From the NCBI RefSeq assembly GCF_023898315.1, contig NC_064615.1:1183971413-1184035412 (forward strand): a stretch of 64,000 bases of DNA, read 5' to 3'. The notes under the pieces were generated by a model. It ran no database searches, had not been told where the DNA came from, and was given only the letters and a program-made list of their open reading frames with translations. Positions 44,000-54,953 of this stretch are shown piece after piece (positions within the stretch are counted from its first letter, which is position 1; the number at the start of each line of letters is the position of its first letter). The stretch is from Schistocerca nitens (taxonomy: Eukaryota; Arthropoda; Insecta; Orthoptera; Acrididae). The position numbers and the translations under genes were made by a program.

Positions 44000-44640
44000 T
44001 TATATGAAAGTTAACTCCTTGTTTTTTTCCCTACATTTCAAGGTCCATAAAATATGACTAATGTAGTATAATGTCAAGTTTTAATTCTAATGAAAGTACA
44101 ACCTTTAAAGTAAGATTCACTTTTTGGCACAGCACCTAAGATAATTTTTTCTAGGCACAGATTATTTTCCAGCAGAGGCAATGAAATGTCTGCATTTTCT
44201 TTTGAATGAGTTGTAAACCCTGCTACCAAAATAAACAAAAGATGAACACACCCCACAATAGCAAAACAAAACACACAAAGTAACAAGATGACAGTGCTTC
44301 TTCACAGCACAGTGGCATGAATATATTTGCTTCTTCACAGCACAGAAACATGAATATATTTAATGCACTGAAAGTGCTGTATGCTGAAATCAAACACACA
44401 CACGTGGAAGAACAGGAAGAATGAAGTTAACAACAAAAAACTGTAAGTAACAACAAGAAAGTAAAGCATGCAAATTGTTCATGATCCCAGGAAACAAAAT
44501 TGTAAGAGAAAAAAATCATATTGTTACGGTGACCACTGAAGATGGTTTACATTAAAGGAAAATGCATTTGGTCTTAATAAGAATTTCATTGCAGTGGAAA
44601 AACACAGTAATTAACCTATACAACTTGGAGCTCTTCATAT
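44000..44640. other. Unassigned stretch with a short local duplication
   Basis: No coding or transposon signature seen. A segment around GCTTCTTCACAGCACAG followed by ATGAATATATTT occurs twice (near 44297 and 44330). Confidence 0.5.
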
Positions 44641-45490
44641 CAGAAAGCGTGTGTGTACCATAGTAGAACACAAAATAGGGCATAGGCAGGTGGAGGACAG
44701 AACTGGCTGAGTTTTAGGCCAGAGAGATTACTGGAACAAAGGATATGCTGCAGGAAGAATTTCCACAAGCGCAATTCAGAATAGCTGATGTTGGTGGGAA
44801 GAATCCAAATGGCATAGGCTATGAGGGAGTCGCTGAAGTGAAGCACATCATTTTGAGCAGTGTGTTCAACAACTGGATGGTGCAGTTGCCCCTTGGCCAC
44901 AGTTTGGTGGTGGCCATTCATGTGGACAGGCAGCTTGTTAGTAGTCATATCTGTAGTCATATCTGTGTAGAATACAGCACAGTGCCTGCAGCTGAGTTTG
45001 TAAATCACATGTCTGCTTACAAAGGTGGCCCTGGCTTTGATGGGGTAGGTGAAGCCACTAATATGACTGGAGTAGATGGTAGTGGGAGGGACGTGTCTTG
45101 TCTATTGCAGGGATACAACCCATGAGACAAGGGTTTGGGAGCAGGGTGGAGTAGAGATGAGCATGAACATTGCACAGGTTAGGTAGGCATGAAATACTAC
45201 TGTGGAAGAGGTGCAGTGGACATTTCTCAGTTCAGGACAGGATGAAAGATAGTCAAATCGTGGCAGAGAATGTGATTCTCTTGTCCAGTCCTGGTTGGTA
45301 CTGAGACATGAGAGATGTGCTTCTTTGTTGCCCAACCATGTATATCTGAGTGATGTCAGATGAATGATGAGAAAAGGCACAGGAAATCTGTTTCTGGACC
45401 AAGTTTGGAGGGTAATGTTTGGTCTCTGAAGTCCTTAGGGAGATCCTCAGTATATTTGGAGAGGTATCGCTCACTTCTGCAGATACATAA
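44640..45490 (-). mobile_element. Penelope-like element fragment, GIY-YIG region
   Basis: Minus-strand frames 45474-45253, 45380-45102 and 45008-44640. The last begins IYKLSCRHCAVFYTDMTTD, then HMNGHHQTVAKGQLHHPVV and SELRLWKFFLQHIL. This is the layout of the GIY-YIG endonuclease domain of Penelope-like elements ('Y.L.C..C...YIG.T'). Here the second motif is YTD instead of YIG and there is a 9-15 bp direct repeat at TDMTTDMTT. It lies head-to-head with the forward Penelope-like RT fragment at 45494. Confidence 0.7.
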
Positions 45491-45493
45491 CCT

Positions 45494-47060
45494 ACCCTCC
45501 TATATAAAAGACTTCAACCAATTTGTCTCCTGACTTTCCACAGGTCCTGTTCTTTTACCACCCTGCACTCTGCTCATCACTAATGGTGCTACCTCCCCTC
45601 TGGAGTAACACCTCAAATGCCCATTGTGTTGCCTATATTGATCACTACTTTTCCCAAAACCCAACTGACTCCAAACCTACAACCTTCTTCCTGGTCATGA
45701 TAAGTAACTACAGCCTCACCTGCAATTACTTCTCCTTTGCAGACTTGAAGCCATTTACCTACAAACAGATTCTTTGTATAGCAATGGGTATATGCATGGT
45801 ACCATTCTCTGCTAACCTGTTCATTGCTATCTAGAGCAGAAGTAGTCAACATTTTTTACTTACCACCCACTTTTGTATATTTGTCAATAGTATAAGTTTC
45901 TAACCACCAACTGGTCTGTCAGTAAGGGTCATTTATAAAGTAAAGAAATAACTTTACTTTCTAAAATTTATACACCAAGTTAAAGCAGAAAATAATAATC
46001 ACATACTGAATAGTTTAGGTCAAAATTTTTATGAAAACAAAATGAAAATACGGAAATATTTTTGAAACTCGAACCACCCAGAATCCCAAACCCCTCTCCG
46101 GATTCAGATAAATTGATGACATCTTCATGATCTGGACTGAGGGTGAGGATACCCTATCCACATTCCTACAGAACCTCACCTCCTTCCCCTCCATTCACTT
46201 CACCTGGTTTCTTCATCCCAACAAACCACCACCACCTCAAGAACAGCTACACCAGTAACTCTGTCCAACTGACCAATCACTATCACCTACCAACCCACCA
46301 ACCACCAGCAATATCTCCATATAGACAGCTGCCACCCATTCCATACCAAGGAGTCCTGTGCATGTATGCTAGCCACCCGTGCTTGTTCCATCCATTGTGA
46401 TGAACAGTCCCTCTCCACATATGCCAAAGATCTCACTGATGCCTTCACATACCACAATTACGCCCCCCCCCTCCCCCTCCCCACCTTGTCCAGAAACAGA
46501 TCTCTTGCATCATATCTCAGTAGTCACCTACCATCCCTCACATACACGGACTAACCACAGAAGAGAACTCCTCTCATGAGTTAGTACCACCAAGGACTGG
46601 AGCAACTGAATAACATTTACCTCCATGGTTTCGAAAACCTCTCACCGTGCACCGAGATGAGAAATATCCTCCCTACCCCTCTGCCACTGGTGTTCTACCA
46701 TCTGCCCAAACTTCACAATATCTTTTTCTGTCCCTGCTCCCAACCTCTTGCCTCATTGATCAAATACCTGCAATAGACCCCAGTGCAAGACCTGCCCCAT
46801 ACATCCTCCCAATACCACCTCCAGTGCAGTCGTAGACATCTCCTATCCCATCAAAGCTAGGGGCACCTGTGACTACTTCACAGCCTGTGCCATTCTCGAA
46901 AACTTTCTTCACCATTCTTTATATTGTCACACCTTAGTAATTACCACAAACACAATCTTTTACCCCACACTGACAATTTAAAAATTACTCAACATGTTTT
47001 GCACAGTTGTTTGGTGGGCTTCCATGTCAATGGCAACAATGACATCACTCTAAACTAACT
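45494..47060 (+). mobile_element. Penelope-like element fragment, RT and C-terminal region
   Basis: Forward frames: 45523-45834 includes LTCNYFSFADLKPFTYKQIL and IAMGICMVPFSANLF. This matches the Penelope-type RT string 'F.F....Y.Q..G.AMG....P..ANLF'. After an insertion (45838-46085), IDDIFMIWTEGEDTL appears at about 46110-46155 (catalytic IDD). Then come HPFHTKES-like sequence and DEQSLSTYAKDLTDAF near 46400. A cysteine-containing stretch follows near 46770-46900 (CKTCPI, ARGTCDYFTAC), where the GIY-YIG part would begin. It is broken by stops and frameshifts. Confidence 0.72.
45838..46085. mobile_element. Probable hAT-derived short insertion
   Basis: Starts CAGAAGTAGTCAACATTTTT and continues CTTACCACCCACTTTTGTA, an arrangement I recognise from widespread hAT-derived MITEs. 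It interrupts the Penelope-like RT between the ANLF and IDD motifs. Ends and target duplication are not resolved. Confidence 0.5.
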
Positions 47061-47284
47061 GTTCTCCACCAACTGCAATGTAGAAGTCTCACTCTCTCCT
47101 GAGAAACTGCACTGTCATGTGAGCCATTTCTAAACTTTATCACTAGGTGGTACAATGCCTGCAACATCTTGTCTGTTTGGTCACCTGGAAGCTTGGGCTT
47201 GTACAACAAAATACAACTCTCAAGGATGTCATGTGTCCCTTTGCATTTATTATAAATGGCCCGTTTGGCTCTCCTCTGATGCAT
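47045..47284 (-). CDS. Open frame of unknown nature
   Basis: 79 codons on the minus strand: MHQRRAKRAIYNKCKGTHD, then SCILLYKPKLPGDQTDKMLQ, then ALYHLVIKFRNGSHD. The upstream frame continues to RNNIAV near 47300. Composition looks like real protein (mixed, no low complexity), but I do not recognise the family. It abuts the 3' side of the Penelope-like element. It could be a host exon, a processed pseudogene or transposon-derived. Confidence 0.35.
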   Translation of the reverse strand: MHQRRAKRAIYNKCKGTHDILESCILLYKPKLPGDQTDKMLQALYHLVIKFRNGSHDSAVSQERVRLLHCSWWRTVSLE

Positions 47285-47359
47285 AACTGCAATGTTGTTC
47301 CTTTTCCTTTCATAAAGTGCTCCTGTCTTCTCTCTCCCAGTGTCTGGAAGTAAAATTGT

Positions 47360-48300
47360 GCCTCAGTACTTTTTATTTTGTGTGATTTTTTTCCTTCAGC
47401 ACTGTCTTCTGTTTGTCACAATCCTGCTGATTGTTTTAAATTTCCTTCTCATTTTAATGCTATTAAAGAATTAATACCACATGTCAAGTTTTCAAAGACT
47501 GTGAACATAATGGATTTTCCTGGTATGAGATAGTTTGTCTCTGAAATAAATTGCCTCACATACAATACAATTTCTTTTGGTTTCTTAATTTCCGTTAATG
47601 TGAGGATCAGTCATGTATTTGATATAGAAGAAAAAAAAATCCCACGAAGATTAATTTTTAACAGTAGAAAAATGTTTCATTTGTATTTGGTGTCAAAACA
47701 GCTGCTATTTGTTTATGTGGCAGTTACGTATAACACGCTCTCTTGATCACATCATGGTAGAAAGTTGAATCAGTCATTTCACATGTGTTTCATGTTCCCT
47801 CATCTCAAATTTCATGCATGCCTACATTCATTTTTGTAAACTAAACATCCATTTCAACAATATTTTCTTCAAATAACTTATATTTTATCCTGTGCAGTGA
47901 ACGACTGACCTTTCTCTTTACATCACTTTCCATTTTTTAAAAGTGGACAGTTATTTTACTGGTATCTTTTTCACAACAAGAAAGTAGAATGTCTTTGTGA
48001 AGATACTGTACTGTGCTCATAATTTAATGTAAGGTATGGGTGTGGGTGAGCAAGAGCTGAATCATCATGTGCAACATCACTCATTACCACTTTAAGATTG
48101 AAACCCTAAAACTTTTAGAAGACAACAGTTAAATCAAAACCTTGTATTTCACCGAAACACTTATTTATGAGGACAAATGAAAATAAACACATCCACTTCT
48201 CTGCTCCTCTTTTACTTAGAATTCTGGGTTCTTCTCTCACGTCAAACAATAACCCATTACTCCAATCACCATGCTCCATTCAACCCCACTCAGAGTAATC
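47360..48300. other. Unassigned AT-rich stretch
   Basis: No open frame, tRNA-like sequence or transposon end recognised. Confidence 0.5.
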
Positions 48301-48444
48301 TATGTCTACATCTACATCTACATACATACTGCACAAGTCACTGTATGGTGTGTGGTGGAGGGTACATTATACTACTACTATCTATTTCCTTTCTTGTTCC
48401 ACTTGCAAATAGAATGATACAAAAACGAACACTAACATCTCTTA

Positions 48445-48621
48445 TTAACTAAACAAACGTTGTTTTTCGTCTTGTTTCACAATTTTATTGTTAATTTTAT
48501 TGCACAACCTAGGTTTCAGGTTATAAGCCCATTTTCAGCTTATAACCCAAAACCTAGGTTATGGAATAACATTAACAATGAAATTGTGAAACAAGGCCAA
48601 AAACAGTGTTTATTTAGTTAA
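48445..48621. mobile_element. Palindromic MITE
   Basis: Near-perfect hairpin of 177 bp. The left arm starts TTAACTAAACAAAC and includes TTGTTTCACAATTT and AACCTAGGTTT. The right arm includes AAACCTAGGTT and AAATTGTGAAACAA and ends GTTTATTTAGTTAA. Loop near 48530-48538. It is inserted in the CR1-like LINE 3' region. Confidence 0.88.
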
Positions 48622-49500
48622 GTAGCAGTAGAATCATTCAGCAGTCAGCTTCAAATGCCTGTTTTCTAAGTTTTCTCAATAGTATACCTCAAAGAGAATG
48701 TCCTCTGCCCTTGAGGGATTCCTGTTCGAGTTCCCAAAGCATCTCCACAACACTTGTGTGTTGATCGAACATGCCTCTGAATTGCTTTGATGTCTTCCTT
48801 TAATCCAACCTGGTGGGGATCCCAAACACTCAAGCAGTTACATTAGTGTTACATTTATGGTTTCTTTTACAGATGACCGAAAGTTAGGACTTAAATTGAC
48901 CATTCACCTCTCCTACTACAATCCTTACAGGCTCATTCCATTTCATATTGGTTTCTAATGTCATTCTTGCATATTTAATCAACATAATTGTGTCAAGTGG
49001 CATACTACTGATACTGTAATCAAATATTACAGAATGTTTTTTCTACTCATCTGCATTAACTTACATGTTTCAACATTTTGAGCCAGCTACCAGTCTTCCT
49101 ACCAATTAGTAATTATGGCTAAGTCATCTTCTATCCACCTACAGTCACTCAATGACAACATCTTCCTGAGAACCACAGCATCATCAGGAAACAGTCATAG
49201 ATTGCTGCTCATCCTGTTCTCAGTTTATTTATATTTAGAGAGAATAATAGTGGTACTGTCACTCTTCACTGGAGCACTCATAAGTCATAATGATACCCTC
49301 ATCTCTAATGAACATTTGTCATCAAGGACAACATACTGGGTTCTTCAAGCCACCCCCATATCTGGGAACATCTTCCATATGCTCGTACCTTCATTAACAG
49401 TCTACAGTGGAGCCCCATGTCATATGCTTTTCGAAATCTAAGAATATGGAATCTGCCTATTGCACTTCTTCCATGGTTCACAGGATACTGTGAGAAAAGG

Positions 49501-49689
49501 CTCGGTTCTGAGCACTATGGGACTTAACATCTGAGGTCATCATTCCCCTAGAACTCAGAACTACTTAAACGTAACTAACCTTAGGACATCACACACATCC
49601 ATGCCCGAGGCAGGATTCGAACCTGCGACCGTAGCGGTCGCGCGGTTCCAGACTGAAGCGCATAGAACCGCTCAGCCACTCCAGCCGGC
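49501..49689 (-). mobile_element. tRNA-derived SINE (family 2)
   Basis: The minus strand begins GCCGGCTGGAGTGGCTGAGC, with B-box GGTTCGAATCCTGC, and ends near GTGCTCAGAACCGAG. The 10-bp target duplication TGAGAAAAGG is at 49491-49500 and 49690-49699. Confidence 0.95.
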
Positions 49690-50825
49690 TGAGAAAAGGG
49701 CAAGCTGAATTTCACAATAGTGATACTTGATAAATCATGGCTAATTTGAGGACCAAAGCTTTTCTGCCGAAAGGAAATTTATTCTATTCTAACTGAGAAT
49801 ATGTTCTACAATTCTGTGGCATACTGATGTTAAGGATATTTGTCAGTAATTGTGCTGTTTTGTTCTTTAGCCTTTCTTATATACAGGAGACATCTGGCAC
49901 TTTTTCCATTCACTTTTTGATTCACTTGGGAGTTTGTGCTGGAGAACAGATTAATGATAAATGCAAGCTAAGTAAGGGGCCAATGTCACAGTGTACTTGT
50001 TGTGAAACTAAATTGGGATTCCATCTGGACCTGATGACTTATTTGTTTTCAATTCTTTCACTTGATTCTCTATGCTAGAGATGCCTGTTAACTGTGTCCT
50101 CCATACAGGAGTCTGTACAATGATCAAATGATGGTTAGTTTGTATGCTCCTCCTGTGTGAACAATTTCTTAAACATGAAATTTAAAAATTCATCTTTCAT
50201 TTTGATATTCTGTATTGCCATACCAAACTGGTCAGCTAGTGACTGCATAGAACCCTTTGGCCCACTTAGCAGTTTTATGTACGATCACAATTTTCTTGGG
50301 TTCTTAGCAAGCTCTTTCGCTAAGGTATCTGGTGGTAGTTGTTGTAGGCTCCATACATCAACCTTTATACAGATGCATGAATATCTACTAACTTTTGCCT
50401 ATCGTAATTTGCACTTTCCCTTCCTTAGCATTTTCCAGATTTTGTTATTAAACCCTGTTGAACCTTTACCATCCTTAATCCACTTACTTGGCACATACTA
50501 CTCCAGGGCACGATTTACAGCCTGTTCAAACTTTGCCCGTAATTCCTCTATGTACATCATACTGGAAGTAAATGATGTCCTTTCATTGTCTAAGTGGGAT
50601 GCTAACTACTACTTATCTGCTCTTCCCAGCAACAATACTCTCCCAGATTTTTGATTGATTTATTAACTTTAATAACCATCATCACTGTGATGCTATCATC
50701 GTCACTAGTCCCCGTTTCTGTGCTTACACTACTTATAAGGTCAGGCCTGTTTGTTGTTACAAGTTGCAATATATTTGTATTTGGTGTGGGTTGTCTAACT
50801 ATCTGTTCAAGACAGTTTTCAGAAG

Positions 50826-51350
50826 TTTCTAGAATGAGATTTTTCACTCTGCAGCGGAGTGTGCGCTGATATGAAACTTCCTGGCAGATTAAAACTATGT
50901 GCCCGACCGAGACTCGAACTCGGGACCTTTGCCTTTCGCGGGCAGGTGCTCTACCATCTGAGCTACCGAAGCACGACTCACGTCAGGTACTCACAGCTTC
51001 TCTTCTACCAGTATCTTGTCTCCTACCTTCCAAACTTTACAGAAGCTCTCCTGCGAACCTTGCAGAACTAGCACTCCTGAAAGAAAGGATACTGCGGAGA
51101 TATGGCTTAGCCACAGCCTGGGGGATGTTTCCAGAATGAGATTTTCACTCTGCAGTGGAGTGTGTGCTGATATGAAACTTCCTGGCAGATTAAAACTGTG
51201 TGCCCGACCGAGACTCGAACTCGGGACCTTTGCCTTTCACGGGCAAGTGCTCTACTAGTAGAGCACTTGTAGAGCACTTGCCCGCGAAAGGCAAAGGTCC
51301 CGAGTTCGAGTCTCGGTCGGGCACACAGTTTTAATCTGCCAGGAAGTTTC
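50826..51350. mobile_element. Composite tRNA-headed repeat with inverted ends
   Basis: The 12-bp target duplication AGTTTTCAGAAG is at 50814-50825 and 51351-51362. It contains three tRNA-like heads: minus strand near 50975-50900, minus near 51258-51180, and plus from about 51265. Each has GTAGAGCAC and AGGTCCCGAGTTCGAGTC (B-box GTTCGAGTC). A spacer runs between the first two. The last copy is inverted, so both ends carry the AGTTTTAATCTGCCAGGAAG sequence in opposite orientation. The anticodon loop (CGCGAAA) lacks U33, so these are tRNA-derived and not tRNA genes. Confidence 0.88.
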
Positions 51351-51953
51351 AGTTTTCAGAAGATTTGTTCAAAAATACTTCACAGGACTATCTGTCCATA
51401 CCCCTGCAACGAACCCATAGACATCCCAGTCTGAACGTGGTAGATCAAATTTGCCTTCAACTAATATTTGTCAGTCTGGGTAGTTCTGCACTTCTGAGCA
51501 CAGACTTTCTTTGCATGTCTGTAAAGCTGTCACAGTGGAATCGGGTGGCCATAAAAACATCCAGCAATTAGCTTGATTTCACCTAGACCTGTTATATTCA
51601 CGCCTCTAGCTTCACAATCACCTACAAAGTTGATCTCACTAGAGACAATATTTTTGTCAATGTAAGAACACAGACCCCTCCATTAGTGTCTAATCTGTTT
51701 TTCTGATATACATTTTTTGTCTCGCTAAATATTTCAGAGCTTTCTTCTTTGGCTTTCAGCCAGCTCTTGGACATGCGAATAATCTGAATGTGACAAATTT
51801 CTGGGACATGATAAAGTTGGGAAGCTTGTTATGAATACTTTGACACTTTAGTGATAAACTTTTGACAGTGGAAGTGTCTTTACTCAGAACACATTCTGAT
51901 TTCACTACATGCATTGATCCGTGAGCATTCATTAGTGTACCTCAGACTACCAC

Positions 51954-52364
51954 CTATCCTAAAACCCCCCAATGTTCACTGGATAGGTACTCGAGTAGCT
52001 GCTTCCTTTGAGTAGTGCACCCCTGACCTATCAAGGGGGTCGTACTATTCTCCACACAAATATACAGAACCAGAAACCTGCAGCCAAGACTGTCACAGAG
52101 TTGGTGGAGCCTTTGGTTGAGACCCTTCAATCGACTCAAAATAGAAGCACCCCATTCAACTTTGGGAACTGTGCAGAAAATTGTGAGCTCTGCTTGCATC
52201 CTGTGCACAAGGCCACCAACCTTCACCACTTCCACTAGCCACTCGTATGAACTGAAGATGGCCTCATAATCCAAGCAACAGGCATCATTTTTGCCAATGT
52301 GAGCCACAACTTGCAGATGACTGCACCCTGCATGCTCAATAGCCACATACCAGGTTTCGTCCAC
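51954..52364 (-). pseudogene. CR1-like LINE copy 2 ORF1, SGNH-type domain
   Basis: The minus-strand frame reads AGCSHLQVVAHIGKNDACCL (block III, here GKND where copy 1 has GTND), then LKGLNQRLHQLCDSLGCRFL. It matches ORF1 of copy 1 at 25492-25058 in order and spacing. The C-terminal His block is shifted out of frame near 52000. Confidence 0.75.
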
Positions 52365-52542
52365 ATCTTGGATTAGGCCCTCCTGACAGACATAAAGAGA
52401 TCCAAAGATGCAGTAACCTTACTACCATAACCTTACATTCTGCCCACTAAATCTATACCCAAATTAGAAACATACCAAGTGAGGAATGTAAACCAGGTGT
52501 AGAAGTATGAAATTGGAATTTCCCTATAGATGATGCTAGCCA

Positions 52543-53990
52543 TCAGTGTAGGGCCCATGAGACTACATCTGCAGTCTGTGCTGCAACTTTTGATGCTAGA
52601 ATTCCTGTTGTATCTGATGACTCGCTGTCCGTACGCACATTTCTTGCTAATGATGGCGCTGTGTAGTCTGTAGCTGCTTCTGATACTGTTGGAGTTGTTG
52701 TGTAAGCTTCATTTGCTTCAGCTACTTTTGTGGCAATTGAAGATTCTACTGCTGGATCTGTTGCCAGTAAATCAGTTTCATTTTTAAGTTGGAGAATTTC
52801 AGTTGCTGTGATGGTTGGTGGTAGTGGTATGGTAGGGCAATTCTTGTCTTCAACTGCTAACATTGCATTAAGTATTTCTCAACTAATGAATGCTTTTCCA
52901 AGTTTATTTCTGCGTAGCCCATGCCTGGTAAAATGACTTCTTTCTGAAGCTGGTACATTCACATATGTGGCATTCAGGAAGCTTCGGTATATTTTTTCAA
53001 ATTTTCTATTAGTAACAGTGATTTCTTTGTTGACAAAAGATTTTTCCATCAGATCATGTCTTTGTGGTATACTTCCAACATAGAAGTTCACGTTTGTAAT
53101 TTTCTGTAGTGTGCTTCTTAGCGCTATTGTGGTGACTTTACCCTCATTCCTATAAACATCATTAGCACCCCGATTATTAAACAGTTTCTTCCAGGCTCTA
53201 AAAAATGTTCACAGTTTTTTAGAATTTCACTCAAAGGAGTGCCTGGTTTCATTATTCCACTAACCTTAAATAGAGTTTGCATGTTACATGATACCAGCTA
53301 AGACCTTTCCAAGTCTGAGAGCATGCAAATGTCTTCTTTGTTCTTCTTACTTGAGGTTGGCATATTCTCATGATATGTATGTTCCCTGCTAATTATAGCA
53401 CTGGTATTTCCTTACATGTTATTACAAGATTTCGTACTTGACTGGTTTTTAATCTCTGCATTTGGTGAAAGTACTTCATTCCTTTTGCTATTTTCACGTC
53501 TTTTAGGCTCATCATACATTAGAAGTTCAAAATTATTTGATACTGGGAACCTGAAGTTGTTCTCATTACGGTTAATGCGATTGAACTTTTTGGGCCATAT
53601 GAAGTTATCATTTTGCCCATTTACAACCAACCGTTTCACTACACTGTGAATTGACTTCTATCACTTTTTCAAGCTTCTGTACATACAGTTTGGCTAACAT
53701 AAGATCATATTTTAATGAAGCAGTCACGCAGTCTTCTTGACATTCTTTTTGTAAACATAATATATCACGATAACTACAGTGCACATTTCCACAGTCGCAA
53801 GTCATCTTTCTTTCTTCTAAAGTGTTTAAACATTGTCAATGGATCCATTTTTGCGACAATGGACATAATTTAACACCATTTCTCACCTTCTTACTACATT
53901 TTACACTCACAGGATTTAAAAACTCGTAATTTTCCGCAGATCTGTTGATTAGTATGTCTATACGCAGCACCGCCATCTTATCTAGTGATA
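52543..53990 (-). pseudogene. LINE ORF1 with PHD-like finger and SGNH-type domain
   Basis: Minus strand. From about 53985 a cysteine-rich N-terminus (KCSKKVRNGVKL, MTCDCGNVHCSYRDILCL) resembles a PHD-type finger. A coiled or charged region (53639-53412) follows. Then an SGNH-like region: SGC..CL near 53170 in the block III position, ALRSTLQKITNVNFYVGSIP, RKFEKIYRSFLNATYVNV, and FTRHGLRRNKLGKAF (block V, with the catalytic-type His). The last frame, 52863-52543, is a Thr/Ala/Glu-rich C-terminus. Stops and frameshifts separate the blocks. ORF1 proteins with PHD plus esterase domains occur in several insect LINEs. The 5' end at 53980 has TAAGATGGCGG. Confidence 0.7.
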
Positions 53991-54093
53991 ATCTAGTTTA
54001 TAATACATTGCATATTAAATTATAGAGCAGCATCTATTGGAAGAAATAATGTTTTCCCGGCAGCAGATCATGTTGGTTGTAAGGGCTCATTAA

Positions 54094-54655
54094 ATGAGGC
54101 CAAAAACTAATTTATCAAACTACTGTCCAATATCTCTGTTAAGTTGCTTTTCAAAAATGTTAGTGAAAGTAATGTGCAAAAGAATTGTAGAGCACCTCAC
54201 CATACACAGCCTCCTCAACAAAACTCAATTTGGCTTCCAAAAGAATAGATCAACAGAGCTGGCTGTTTTCTCTCTCACAAAAGCAATTCTTGAGTCTCTA
54301 AATAACAAAATGTCACCTACTGGAATTTTATGTGACTTGTCAAACACCTTTGACTGTGTTGACCACAACATTCTCTTAAAGAAGGCCAATTTTTATGGTT
54401 TGAATGTTAGTACTGGTAGATCGCTTGAATCATATCTACACAATATGAAGCTGAAGGTGGTACTAAATGGTTTTGATGGCTGTCCTGTTATCATCGGACT
54501 AGGGCACGTTAAAGTGTGAAGTGCCACAAGGATCTATTTTGGGCCCTTTACTGTTTCTTATCTTTGTCAATGATCTCCCACTTTGTACAAACCCTGAGAG
54601 CAAATTTACTCTTTTTGCTGATGACGCCACTATTGTCGCAGAAGAAACTGAGTAG
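54094..54655 (+). pseudogene. LINE reverse transcriptase core fragment
   Basis: The forward frame 54094-54519 reads LSNYCPISLLSCFSKMLVK, then LLNKTQFGFQKNRSTELAVF and GILCDLSNTFDCVDHNILL. After a frameshift near 54510 it reads [20 protein letters not shown] and [15 protein letters not shown]. It is truncated at both ends: the left starts at the RT fingers and the right stops just after the FADD box, where gypsy C begins. It lies head-to-head with the minus-strand LINE ORF1 (52543-53990) and might belong to the same family. Confidence 0.82.
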
Positions 54656-54953
54656 CACAGTCACCGTGGTGTGGTGGTTATGATACTAGACTGTTGCATG
54701 GAGGCTTGTGAGTTCAAAACTCACCTGAACTGTAAAATTTTAATTTCTTTATTTGGTTTGAGTACATTCTAGAAATATCCACAAATGTCAAGAATCATTG
54801 TACTGGAATGTTCTGTAACTGTATATATACATTATATGTGTTCTGGCCGGAGGCAGTTCACTCTGAGCAAGTGCAAGTGCTGAATAAACCTTTGTTAAGT
54901 GAAGTTAGTTTTGTCATTCATCTAATTACATCTTCTTCTGTGTGACATCATTC
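54656..54953 (+). repeat. LTR-like region of gypsy C
   Basis: Contains TATATATAC (about 54822-54830) and AATAAA at 54883-54888, the expected U3-R-U5 order, and a possible primer-binding site beginning TGGTGGGTATTGGAACC at 54954. Its first 70 bp look tRNA-like, with GTGGTGTGGTGGTTATGATA as A-box-like and GTGAGTTCAAAACTCAC as B-box-like. No partner LTR is in the window. Confidence 0.55.

Larger units (their letters stand above)
48301..52440 (-). mobile_element. CR1-like LINE copy 2 (interrupted)
   Basis: The 3' tail (CTACATCTACATCTACAT on the plus strand) is at 48303-48325, followed by CACTGTATGGTGTG...GGAGGGTAC, the typical 3' region of this family. On the minus strand, degraded RT and endonuclease sequence lead to ORF1 at 52364-51954. 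It is interrupted by a palindromic MITE (48445-48621), a SINE (49501-49689) and a composite tRNA-headed repeat (50826-51350). More diverged in the RT than copy 1. The 5' end is approximate. Confidence 0.78.

Noticed and set aside
50900-50975. Apparent tRNA gene (well-formed T-arm and D-arm)
   Set aside because: The anticodon loop lacks U33, the sequence is repeated three times inside a transposed composite, and it continues into the repeat body. So it is tRNA-derived repeat.
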